NCBI RefSeq assembly: GCF_949987515.2
Contig: NC_082685.1
Span: forward strand, 28,040,168-28,104,167
Direction: 5' to 3'
Origin: Delphinus delphis
Lineage: Eukaryota > Chordata > Mammalia > Artiodactyla > Delphinidae
Length of the DNA: 64,000 bases
The notes under the pieces are model-generated. The model was not told the DNA's origin. It did not search any database and saw only the letters and a program-made list of their open reading frames with translations. Positions 25,041-34,269 of the stretch are shown in pieces (the first letter of the stretch is position 1; every line of letters begins with the position of its first letter). The translations under genes were made by a program, and so were the position numbers.

Positions 25041-26184
25041 ATTAAATACAAGCGTTGAATTTTATTGGGGGTTCTCCAAAAATTCCAAAAGAGTATTAAG
25101 TTTACACGTAAAAGGGCCCGCGATACTGGGAAACTGAATTAAACAAACTTTAAGCCACTTTCTTTATTTTAGGACTCTTAAATACACTTATCTGTGATGC
25201 AGTCACCAGGAGAGGTGAACGCGAACAGCATTTCTTACTCTATTTTTGCACAAGGAAGCTTTTCCCCCCCATGAAGAAACATGTGGAACTAGTCATCATC
25301 AGAAGACACTTGTAGAGATGCTGGATTAGGTGATGTCTAAGGTTGTTCCAGCCCAAATACGCCATGATTCTGGGCTTCCAGTGTCCTGTGCACCTCCTGT
25401 TTCTTCCATTTGCTCCTTCCTTGGGTTAATTGACTCTGGGTTCTGTTCTAAGGTGGCTCTCCCAGGGAAAAGCAAACTTGAATGCCTGTGAAGTCACTTA
25501 AAGATCTAGTCAGGTTCATGAATCCCCCTCCCAGCAGCTTAAATGGAAAATAACCCACATCACCCCAACACACACACACATACACACACATACACTGTGC
25601 TTACAGCCCAGACCCAGGCCCAGCCTGAAGGGATTGCAAAACATGCTCTAGTGTGCATTTGGGAAAACAAAGAAAACCCTACGCTTTTCTGCCCCAGACA
25701 GTCTGAGACGCTTGTGTGCCCTTGGGCCTTTGCCCAGTTCTCTCATCTGCCTCAGTCCTGGTACTAAATTGGTTCAAGGTTTGGAGGAAAGCTTCAGAGG
25801 CAAGGATGTTTAGAGTTCTTAAATGCTGAAGTCACCCCTAGACCCTCTATGACCACCAGAGGGCGATGACAACAGCATCTGTACTGAAAGCTGCTCCCAA
25901 GAATAACAGCAGTAAATTGCACCTAATGTGTTTATGAATAATGGAGGGGCTGAAGTGTGTGCGTGTGCGTGTGTGTACGTACAGTTGGGAGCCTGCAGCT
26001 GAAACTTTGAAAATCTGCTAAGTACAATAAAATAAAATCTGCACCTCTACTATATATTCACAGAATGTGGTCCAAGCAGTTCAAAGTTCCTTTGAAGGAA
26101 AATGAAGTAGAAGGAATCAGAATAGCATTTATGTGAAAGAAAAGGGAAGAACTCTCAGGAGCGGAGTTGTTGTCAACGACACGG
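25041..26184. other. Intergenic DNA with short CA and GT repeats
   Basis: A (CA)n tract interrupted by TA lies at 25568-25596 and a GT-rich tract at 25957-25980. No gene recognised. Confidence 0.5.
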
Positions 26185-26322
26185 GGTATGTGAGTGTGTG
26201 TGTGAGCGTGCATGTGCACATGTGTTATATGTGATCGAGTGTGAATGTGTCTAAGAGTGAGTGTGTAAGCATGTTTGTGTACAAGTGGGTATATGTGATG
26301 GTGTGTGTGTGTGTGTGTACAG
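26185..26322. repeat. GT-rich imperfect microsatellite
   Basis: About 140 bases of interrupted (GT)n with AT and AG variants, ending in a pure (GT) run at 26300-26318. The open frames on either strand (26058-26423, 26261-26620) arise from this repeat. Confidence 0.85.
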
Positions 26323-26529
26323 GGCTCATTCAGATTTTTCCAGTGTGAGCAGACCTCAAGGAAGTCTGGGCAATACTTCCTCCAGTTCCTGCCCTCTCCC
26401 TCCAAACAAACAAACAGAATCATTCCTACAAGTATTTATGGAGCCTCTAACACACGCCCCTCCCCACAGCATCTGGAAAAGCTCAGACCTGGCCAATTTT
26501 GAGCGGCCACTGGAAGAGGAAGGCATGGT

Positions 26530-26541
26530 GGGGGGGGGGGG
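26530..26541 (+). repeat. Poly-G run (12 bases)
   Basis: A pure run of G about 700 bases upstream of the CpG island. Such runs are often miscounted in sequencing. Confidence 0.85.
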
Positions 26542-26589
26542 CAGAAGGGATGCCTTGCATGCAAATGACTCTTTTGAAAAAAACACTTT

Positions 26590-26770
26590 CTCTTCTTTGA
26601 TGCTCCGAACAGCCCAGTGAGGTGGGCCCAGACAGGGCTGTGGCCTCCTTGTTTTGAGGAAATCAAAGCCCAGTGGTGACACGATTGACCCAGAGTCACC
26701 TGGTCAGGAGGCAGAAGCTCACGGACTAGGAACACAGCATTGTCAATCCAGGGGTCCAAGGCCCTGCCAT
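26590..26770 (-). repeat. Probable MIR SINE, - strand
   Basis: 'tgctccgaacagcccagtga', 'ttgttttgaggaaatcaaag', 'acccagagtcacctggtcag' and 'ggaggcagaagctcacggac' follow the antisense MIR layout with heavy divergence. Confidence 0.5.
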
Positions 26771-27337
26771 CCCTACTTTTACAGCACAGCAGGCATTGGG
26801 GTTGGGCAAAGAAGGACAGACCTACGGGTAGGGTTTACCAGCAGCGACCTGAACCACTCAGATGACCACTTTCTGTGACATTTGTGACCGCGGAGTGCAG
26901 TAATGTCAATAGAGTAGGTCCTTCGGGAAGAAGTGGATCTTGGCCAAGATGAGGTAGGATCTCTGTAGATGAGGTAGCTTGATGGGCTTCGATGGGCTGT
27001 GAAGTGAAACATGGGTGAATGAGAGGGCCGCGGCTTGGGGTCCCTCGTGGCTGTGACCAGGCAAGTCACTTCACTTCTCCGAACTTTGAGTTTTTATCTA
27101 TAAGGTCGGGGTACTCAAATGCCCCCTTGCGGGACGGTGTTGGGACAGAAGGAAAGAATATTGAGTAGCATGCGCAGCTCAGGGACACCAGACTGATCAG
27201 TCCTTGGCTCCTCAGAGTGAGTAAGCCTCAATTCTGGGGCCCTGCTGGCCGAGCTCCCTCCTCCGTTGCCTCCTCCCTTCGAGCTCTCGGTTGCTCCAGC
27301 AAAGTTCCCAACTTAGTCGACATGACGCGCGGCGCAG

Positions 27338-27342
27338 CCAAT
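27338..27342 (+). promoter_or_regulatory. CCAAT box
   Basis: GCAGCCAATGGGAGGCGG carries a CCAAT core in a context favourable for NF-Y (CCAATG/C with flanking G-rich bases), about 520 bases upstream of the start codon and just upstream of the GC box. Confidence 0.55.
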
Positions 27343-27364
27343 GGGAGGCGGAGCTGGCGTTTTT

Positions 27365-27383
27365 GGGGGGCGGGAGGGGTGGG
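27365..27383 (+). promoter_or_regulatory. GC box (Sp/KLF type) and G-quadruplex motif
   Basis: Four G-tracts of 6, 3, 4 and 3 are joined by single-base loops C, A and T. The GGGGCGGG within it (27367-27374) is a canonical Sp1-type GC box. Single-base loops make this one of the most stable quadruplex patterns known. Its place 25 bases after the CCAAT box suggests core-promoter function. Confidence 0.6.
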
Positions 27384-27624
27384 CCCCACGTCTCCGGTGT
27401 CTGCCCGGCTCAGTGAATGGAGAGAGCGAGCGCCGGCCAGCTCACCCGGTCGCCCCGTGCCTCAGCCGCCGCCACCGCCGCCGCGCTCCCGAGCCCAGCC
27501 CCAAGCCGAACCTCCCGGGGCGCCCGTGCCTCACTGCGCTCGCCCCAGGTCCCCAACCCGGCCCGCGCCCCGGGCCGCGGGCCAGCGGGGCCAGGGGGCG
27601 CTCGGCACCTGGGCACTCCGAGCA

Positions 27625-27720
27625 ATGCGCAGCGGGGCAGCGCCGGCCCCGCCGATGGAGCTGCTGCTGCCGCCGCCGCCGCCCGGCGCGCCCCGCTCCG
27701 CCCGCGCCCCGTGCGCCTGA
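27625..27720 (+). other. Upstream ORF (31 codons) in the probable SLIT3 5' UTR
   Basis: An ATG at 27625 opens a 31-codon frame that ends at TGA 27718-27720, 137 bases before the SLIT3 start. A second in-frame ATG lies at 27655. The frame is rich in Pro, Ala and Leu because of CCG/CTG-type repeats. Whether it lies in the mRNA depends on the unknown transcription start. If transcribed it could reduce translation of the main frame. Confidence 0.35.
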
Positions 27721-27857
27721 GCGCCGAGCTCGCTCCTCCTCCGCGCCAACTCAGCCGCTCGCTCCCCAGGCCGCCCGCGCTCCCAGCGCACCTCCGTGGG
27801 CTCCACGCGTCTTGCCCCGCCGAGGCAACCTCCTCCGGGCGCGGACCCCTGCACACT

Positions 27858-28054
27858 ATGGCCCCCGGGCGGACGGAGGAAGGCGCCGCGGTGCGCGCCC
27901 GCCTGGTGCTGGCCTTCGCGCTGGCGAGTGTTCTGAGCGGCCCCCCCGCTGCCGCCTGCCCCACCAAGTGTACCTGCTCCGCCGCCAGCGTGGACTGCCA
28001 CGGGCTGGGCCTCCGGGCGGTTCCCCGGGGCATCCCCCGCAACGCCGAGCGCCT
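27858..28054 (+). CDS. SLIT3: SLIT3 coding exon 1 (signal peptide and start of LRRNT cap), partial gene
   Basis: Slit3 is a large secreted ligand for Robo receptors that guides axons, migrating cells and vessels. This exon encodes the first 65 codons plus two bases of codon 66. Residues 1-33 form a signal peptide: a short Arg-containing N-region, then a Leu/Ala/Val core ending in PPAAA. The first leucine-rich N-terminal cap starts at residue 34, with Cys at 34, 38, 40 and 47 in a CPTKCTC...DC pattern typical of LRRNT, followed by LRAVPRGIP and NAERL. The start is chosen because it has a strong Kozak context (A at -3, G at +4), gives a proper signal peptide and agrees with the SLIT3 N-terminus as I know it. 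The frame upstream stays open to an ATG at 27417, but that extension is only low-complexity Ala/Pro/Arg sequence. The exon ends in phase 2, which splits a Leu codon as expected for Slit LRR exons. The rest of the protein (more LRRs, EGF repeats, laminin G and cystine knot) lies outside the window. Confidence 0.95.
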
Positions 28055-28060
28055 GTGAGT
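28055..28060 (+). other. SLIT3: Splice donor of SLIT3 exon 1 (GTGAGT)
   Basis: GTGAGT follows the coding exon directly. It is a near-ideal donor on the intron side; the exon side (CCT) is weaker than consensus. Reading through it would hit TGA at 28056-28058 at once, so retention of the intron would stop the protein after Leu66. Confidence 0.85.
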
Positions 28061-28130
28061 ACCCCCGCCCCGCCCTGCCTCACCCGGGCCACCCACCTGG
28101 GTCCCACAGAGGGGCCCCCCCGGCGCCAGA

Positions 28131-29390
28131 TCCTTCCTTCTCCTTGGCCGCACTAGTTGCATTCTCTGCCTTCACCCTCTTCTACATCGGGTCCTTCACT
28201 CTCTGAGTTGGGGGTCTGTGGCTTTGGGCAGGTCTGGGGAGAGAGGTCTCGAGGACCCCAGTGATGAGCAAAGAGCAGTGTCTCTCCAGGGGTGAGAGTG
28301 CCAGACGCAGGGCCAGCTGACAGCTTCCAAGGAGAATGCTGGCAGGAGGCGAGGAGAGATGACACTGCAGACAGGGAGGTCGTAGGGTGAGGGTAAGGGG
28401 TCCGCGCTCATTAAAGAGGGGGCGAAGGAGAAAGCTGAAGGGTGATGGGGCGTCAGGGCATGGAGACAGGAGAGAGAGCCTGAGAAACTGTGACCGGCTT
28501 GGAGATCAGAATGGGCCAGCCGCTCTCTGGCTGCCCTTGCGAGGAAAGTTGAGAGTGTGTCTGAAGGTCCAACTTCTGAGGAACCGAACCAATTCAGAGT
28601 GGGTGCTTGCAAAACCCGCCCTGCCTGGAGCGCGGCCTCGGAGATGCCAAGTTGCAGCCCCGGTGAATTTTTTATGGCTCGGTTATAAATGCCTCCCCAA
28701 ACGGGCCGGAGAATGGAAATGCTGACAGCCCTTTAAATGAGACCCAGCGCTATAATCTTACAAACCGCACTCAGCCTCGGATCCTGGGCTTGGCAGCAAG
28801 AGGAGAGGCGCTTGGAGAGTGGGGTGGATTGACCCTCGTTTTAACCCCAATTGTGCAACCAAATATTTACTTTTCATATGTCAACGTTTTGGAAACGTTT
28901 ATCATTTTGATCCTCGGACCAATTTCAAAACTTGGACTCTGGGGTGGGCTCTTCCTAGCCTGCAGTTGGGGAGTGGGGAAGGAGGGAGAAATGGTAGAGG
29001 GGGTTGGAACTGGACTGGGAACACAGCCCAGAAGTGGGTGAGGGTTTGCTCTAGCTGGTAGATTTCTGCATGCCTTGCTCTCCCGCTGCCCCCTCTGCAC
29101 ATGTCTTAGAGTAGGTGCATGGGTTTTCAAGATTCTGCCTTCTTGACTTTCGTCTGGAGGAGAGTGGGCCAGAGACTAAGATGTATTGTCCTAGAGTGTG
29201 TTATTCCTGTTAATCACCTCCTGTCACTCCTCTTCTCTTCCGCTTACTTTTTATGTGTCCCTGAGCGGAGACTCAGTAGAACTGCCTTTTTCCTGGAGCT
29301 TTCCTTTGGCTCAAGACATTTTTTTCAAGTGCAGTGATTATTCTGTGGGGTTGAACCAAACAATCCTTGAGGGTTAGAGCTGAACCTTCA
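28131..29390. other. Repeat-poor start of intron 1
   Basis: No repeat seen. G+C falls gradually away from the island. The segment at 28660-28920 has features of regulatory DNA: TTTTATGGC and TTATAAATG cores, CCAAT near 28919, and a perfect inverted repeat AACGTTT-TGG-AAACGTT at 28883-28899. No coding signal in the open frames at 28387-29130, which overlap on both strands. Confidence 0.4.
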
Positions 29391-29394
29391 TGAA

Positions 29395-29520
29395 TATGTG
29401 TAGAAAACGAGGCTCGGAGATGTGAAATGACTTGCCTAAGGTCACACAGCAAGGGGATGGCAATAAAAGGGCAGAATCCAGGTTTCTACAGCTTAACTCA
29501 GACATAATAGTCTACCATGC
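29395..29520 (-). repeat. MIR SINE, - strand
   Basis: 'cgaggctcggagatgtgaaa', 'ttgcctaaggtcacacagca' and 'aaagggcagaatccaggttt' are the antisense MIR core. Confidence 0.8.
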
Positions 29521-29627
29521 CAGCGAAAATCTTGTTTTAGTGGTATTTTGGGAAACCTGTAACTTATAAGCTAAATTCCTCTCCCTCCTCAACACCAGGG
29601 CCAGCCACATGAGTTAGTGAAATAATA

Positions 29628-29850
29628 ACTGTAGCTAATGTTTAATGAATGCTTTCTGTGCCTCAGTTTGTTTACATGTGTTATCTTACTGAATCTCTAC
29701 AATGATCATTAGTTACAAAGGTAATGCTTATTATTCCACTTTACAGTTAAGCCTTTTTGTCATTTGTTCAAGGTCATGTAGTAGCTAGTTGAGTGTCTGA
29801 ACTCGAGCACGTCTGGCTCCTAAGTCCATACCCCCTACCACGCTGCTGGA
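29628..29850 (-). repeat. MIR SINE, - strand
   Basis: 'ctgtagctaatgtttaatga', 'tacatgtgttatcttactga', 'tattattccactttacagtt' and 'aaggtcatgtagtagctagt' follow the antisense MIR order, nearly full length. Confidence 0.75.
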
Positions 29851-30585
29851 CATCCTTGGAACAAGGTTCAGCTTGGGCCAAGATCTATAAGTAGACGGTC
29901 CTGGGAGGGTTCTCTGTGGGCTGGGGTCTTAAAATAGGCAGCAGTTGCTGCTGCTTCAGATACACCCTGCAAACATTTGACTTGCCTTGACATTAGCTCT
30001 CCTTTTGGGGTCTTGAGTCTACTTCTCTTTGATATTCAGAATCGTGTTGCATGTTTGAGACACCAAGGAGAGTGGGCCCCTCTCCTTCTAGCATGTAGGA
30101 GGTCTTCAAAAGCTGCAGGCACAGCACTGCAGCCAGCATGCCACCGTGCTACCTCTCCCAGGAGACCCAGGCAGCTGGGGGCTGCCCATCTGCTCTATAA
30201 TTGAAGAGACCCGGTAGAGTCCTGGGCGTTCCCATGGGCCCCCTGCTGCCATGGCCACCGGCAGGCATTGGTGAAGTAGGAGGTGCTTTGGAATATCTGA
30301 GTCTCCTCTGCCTTTGTTCTGGTCACTGATGTCTTTTTGGTTGGGGTGCGTTGGGGTGATGCGGCTGGCTTCTCATTCTAGTCTCTTCCCTCCCCAGGAG
30401 AGGGGGCAGCCTTTACAAGCAGGCTGGGTCAGAGTTACTGCAGGGATTACGTGCGGCCTCCCAAGAGTCCCAATACTCCTTCATCACCCCACACCCTGTC
30501 TCAGTCAACTCACCTGTAACATTACAATTTTGCAAACTCTTGTGGGGCTGTGGCATTTCTGAGCTATGCTACGGATTTCTTTAGT
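29851..30585. other. Intron DNA, no gene or clear repeat
   Basis: Nothing recognised. Open frames 29977-30204 and 30314-30562 are short and carry no family signature. Confidence 0.4.
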
Positions 30586-30589
30586 GAGG

Positions 30590-30715
30590 AATTTTTCATT
30601 CATTCCCCCCTTCATTCATTCAACAAACATGACTTGAGCGTCCACTGCATTCCAGTAACTGTGTATAAAATCATGGCATATACAGAAGAAAACCAGCGAT
30701 CCAACTTAGAGAATG
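30590..30715 (-). repeat. L2 LINE fragment, - strand
   Basis: 'ccttcattcattcaacaaac' and 'gcgtccactgcattccagta' are the antisense L2 3' end. Confidence 0.65.
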
Positions 30716-32020
30716 TAAGCAAACGACGGAAGAAGGAACTTTCCTTCAGTGAGCCCTTAAACTTCTCAGGGCTCATTTTTTTCATGTGGCTAAGTTTTGT
30801 CAGCGCTGCCGTCAGATGCTTGGGACCTTCCTAAGATCCATTTTCTGATCTCAAATGTTTATGTTGTGTTTTATAACAAAGAGGAAACATTTTCTCCCTT
30901 CTCTGTTCCTGCTGTTCTGTCTCCCGAAGAGGCTTTTATGAAGAGGTGTGTGTGTGTGGGGAGGGAGGGTTTGTTGCTCTGGTAGTGTTGACTTGTGAGG
31001 CCTTGTCCACCCATGGCACGCCATTAAAGCAAACGTCCATGAGGATAATGGGATAATGTGGTCACCATTTGGACTTTGCTTCAGGCCTGGAATGGGGCCT
31101 GTTAAATTGTTCATAATTAAGCTGGTATCAGAGCTAGGGGTCTGTGTTCTAGCATATTCTCCATAATGTCAGCACATCACACAGAGAAACTCTCTGTTGT
31201 TTATAAACTACCGACATTTTTTTTTTCCCCTCAATGGGGAGGTGACACCCACAAGAAAGCTAAATAAACGCAGAGGAGAATTCAGTGTAATTTATTATCC
31301 GTGGAGCAAAGAGAGAGGACAAGGGGAGAGGAAGTGAATGGTGGTGCCTGAAACAAAACATTTACCATGGAGCACAGAGTAAACAGATGTTGCGTTTACC
31401 CTTCTGAGTACAAAAGGAGCCCACAGATGTAATTCTTCTCCAACCACAATCTCGGCCTGGAAAAAGAGGAGACAGATGAAAATGAACTGTCACGCAGGGC
31501 CCCTTTGCCTCGTCCTGCCTAAAGGCAGGCAGAGGCCTACTTCTCACCCGCAGCGAGGTGGTGGCCTGAACAGTGGAGCGGGGCAAGAGTGGACATCTTT
31601 GGTTTTTCACTTGGCTCTGGAACATGCTGGAGACTGCTGTATTTAAATAAACATTTCCTGTTTGCGAAGGAATACGGGCTAAAGGCTGAAACGTGAGAAT
31701 GTGGTAACTTAATTTTCTCCATCACTCCAGATGACGGCAAGCTTCGCCGGTGGTTGGGTCCAATAAAAACCAACACCGTGTCATAGGCTTTCCCTTACTT
31801 GACCACAGAGGTCCTGAGGTCAAGTGGGAGACTTTCCAAGATGCTCAACAGCCAAGCCCTGCATCCTGGTACTGCCAGCCCTCGGGGCTAGCTCAGCGGA
31901 CCGGGGGCAAGCTGGTGGATCATGGGGCCTCTCTTGACCAACCATGGGGACGTGGCCTTTCCGGGAAGCAGTGTTCTCCTGCCGAGCCTACTGGCCTGGA
32001 CGTGAGCAGCTGAACATATC
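30716..32020. other. Repeat-poor intron stretch
   Basis: No repeat recognised apart from a short GT run (30945-30958). 31090-31330 contains forkhead- and homeodomain-type cores (TGTTTATAAACT, TTCATAATTAAG, TGTAATTTATTATC). It could hold regulatory DNA; this is inference. Confidence 0.35.
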
Positions 32021-32024
32021 CGCC

Positions 32025-32110
32025 TCCAGTGTGCTGTGCAACACTGAACAGATTGCTTTACCTCTCTGGGCCTCATTTTCCTAAAAGTAGAATTCTAGTA
32101 TAGTCTGTGG
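32025..32110 (+). repeat. MIR SINE fragment, + strand
   Basis: 'ttgctttacctctctgggcc' and 'tcattttcctaaaagtagaa' are the MIR sense core. Confidence 0.6.
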
Positions 32111-32149
32111 TTTTTTGGTGTATAGTCTGTAGTTCACTGGTGAACTGTC

Positions 32150-32240
32150 AGGGGCCTCTTCCCCATAGCATAGAACAGCGCCTGGCACATAGTACGTTTT
32201 CAACAAGTATGTGTTGAATAAATGAATGATGAATCTCAAA
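32150..32240 (+). repeat. L2 LINE 3' end, + strand
   Basis: 'gaacagcgcctggcacatag' followed by 'gtgttgaataaatgaatgat' is the L2 3' terminus. Confidence 0.75.
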
Positions 32241-32815
32241 AGTACGAGTCTTTAGTTCTTACAAGTGAAAGCTGGGCAGTTATAGATCTGCATTTTTTAT
32301 GTATGGCTAAGGGCCACTTATTAGTAACCTATTATATGAGTTATTAAGGGTTTCTAAAATTTGTCTTTCATGAACTAAAATGACTGCCTTACTAGAGTTA
32401 CCAAGGACTCATAATGAGTGATCCACTCTGGAGTCTGGTTGCCAGACGTTGCTTAGCAACCTTGCAAAACTCCTACTGTGCACATGCCCATGAAAAGAGC
32501 TGGAAATCCTGAACACCTAAACCATACGACTTTCTAATCAGGAGCTCATCAGCATTTTCCTGCACTCTCTGTGGTCTTTGATTGCTGCTCTGCTTGTATT
32601 AATGGAAGTGTTTGTAGGTTCACTATTAAGTTTTGCTTTTGCCATGAGCTGAGCCATGTTTATTTTGGCATTTTTGCTACTTCGATTGTTGTTTTGTTTC
32701 TCCCCAGTTCTGTTTGTTGTCATTGAGTGCTTTCTCCCCTGGAAAGTGAGAACAGTGGGTCCGAGAGCGGTGGGATCTTTTGCACTGAGTGGGACGTGCA
32801 AGAAGGTTGCAGAGC
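32241..32815. other. Intron DNA, no gene or clear repeat
   Basis: Nothing assigned. A long open frame on the - strand (32538-33149, 203 codons) crosses this stretch and a MIR and is not regarded as coding. Confidence 0.4.
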
Positions 32816-32819
32816 CCCA

Positions 32820-33205
32820 TGCCTTCTGGTTCAGGCCTGGGCTCTGGAGATAAGACAGCTCTGGTTTAAATTCTGGCTCTGTTACATCTTTGCTGTTGCA
32901 CCTGGGGCGGGTCACTCCGCTCCTCTGGGCTGCTGTCTGTTGAATCCCTTTGTACCATATTTCCATGCCTATAATAGGGGGATGGTAATCCCACTGGCCC
33001 TGCGGAAATGCTGTGAATGTGGCCCGAGGCAGTCCACGTGATGCACTCAGCACAAGGCCCAGTACGTTGCTTTTCCACCTACCCTTCCTTACTTGTAAAG
33101 GGTGACGAGTAAATGGTCCTCTGGGGGGCGATTGCATGAAATAATTCACAGCAAGTGCTTAACACAGTACCTGGCACATAGGCCTCCACGAACTCTTAAT
33201 GATAG
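32820..33205 (+). repeat. MIR SINE, + strand, with a second MIR 3' piece
   Basis: 'gcctgggctctggagataag' and 'aattctggctctgttacatc' start a MIR that runs to about 33080. A further MIR-like 3' piece ('aagtgcttaacacagtacct', 'ggcacatagg') follows at 33120-33205. Confidence 0.7.
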
Positions 33206-34015
33206 TGACCACAGCTGTTGCTTCCATTTCTTCATCTCGGGCCCCATCCAGCTGGAAGTTTGGAGATGGCCACTTGAAGTGTGCCTGTCGAGGCAAGTTC
33301 CTCGCCTGCACGTAGGCTCTGCCCAGTCTCCCTGTGCCTGGTTCCCTCCCTCTCCTCCCCGGCTAAGCCCAGGTTGGCCTCTGTTCCATAAAACGGGGAT
33401 TACGGTTGAAGTGGTTTATATCTTTTCCATGGGCATGCTGCTTTGTGGTATATTTAAATAAGGAATGCATTTTATTTATTTATTTTGGGGGGTCAGATTT
33501 TCATGGGGAATTTTTGGCCCTGACTTTTTTTTTTTCAATGCTCATTCCTTCCGTCTTTCCCTAAATACCTCCTTTTACTGACTTCCCGTGTCTGCCTCTG
33601 TTACTGCTTTTACTTGAAACAGCTGTATTTACTAGCATGCTCCACCCTCATTATGTAAGGTGGTCTTAACCCTTTTTAGAACTGCTGGAAAAACAAAACA
33701 ACAAAAACAAAAGAATAACAAGGTATGGTTTTTCCTGAGAGGTTTTCTGAACCACCACTCATTCTGGTTACAGTAGATCAGAGGGTGCCCGGCTGTGGTT
33801 TCTGGTGTTGCGTTTTCAAGGCTCTGCATTGTTCGTGATTCTCCAGCCTTCAATTTAAACCCATCTTACTCAGGTGGGAAGAGCTCATAATAAGAATCCT
33901 CTGCTTGGAGACCTAGGTTGGTATCTTGCTAGTGCGGGTCTGCCAAAGGCTATGCTCTCCTTCCCACTCTCTGTGGTCTCCGTGGGTCTGTTGCTAGCAC
34001 CATGTTTGATACAGC
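33206..34015. other. Intron DNA, no gene or clear repeat
   Basis: Contains an AT-rich TTTATTTATTTA run at 33472-33484 and a T-run near 33525. No gene seen. Confidence 0.4.
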
Positions 34016-34019
34016 CGTT

Positions 34020-34225
34020 CCCTGGGAAACATTGTCACGAGTGTGTGATTAAAAATCCTCAATTTACCATTTAACTAGCTGGGTGACCTCAGTTTCCTCA
34101 TTTATAAAATGGGAATAATCATAATACCCCTTCATAGGATGCTGTGAGTATTGAATATATAGACTACCTGAATCACAGTGCATCCTCCATAAATATTCCT
34201 ATCATTTTGATTACCATAATTCTTG
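34020..34225 (+). repeat. MIR SINE, + strand
   Basis: 'ctagctgggtgacctcagtt', 'tcctcatttataaaatggga' and 'taggatgctgtgagtattga' are the MIR core in sense order. Confidence 0.8.
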
Positions 34226-34269
34226 CTGACTGTAGTCTTCCTTCCATAGCATGCTCAACATAAAACCTG

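Larger units (their letters stand above)
27225..28130. promoter_or_regulatory. SLIT3: CpG island at the SLIT3 5' end
   Basis: About 0.9 kb with very high G+C and frequent CpG, sharply different from the AT-rich flanks and unlike the SINE CpG patches. It covers the likely core promoter, the 5' UTR and coding exon 1. I see no convincing TATA box, which fits a dispersed CpG-island promoter. The transcription start cannot be fixed from sequence alone. Short CCG/GCC-repeat runs lie at 27463-27485 and 27660-27690. Confidence 0.85.

Noticed and set aside
26058..26423. 121-codon His/Thr-rich frame on the - strand
   Set aside because: Produced by the GT microsatellite.
27341..28162. Long frames on both strands (271 and 250 codons) in the CpG island
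   Set aside because: GC-rich sequence has few stops. These are shadows of the SLIT3 exon and promoter with Ala/Pro/Arg/Gly low complexity and no family signature.
32538..33149. 203-codon frame on the - strand
   Set aside because: Crosses a MIR SINE, has no domain signature, and has no splice or promoter context.
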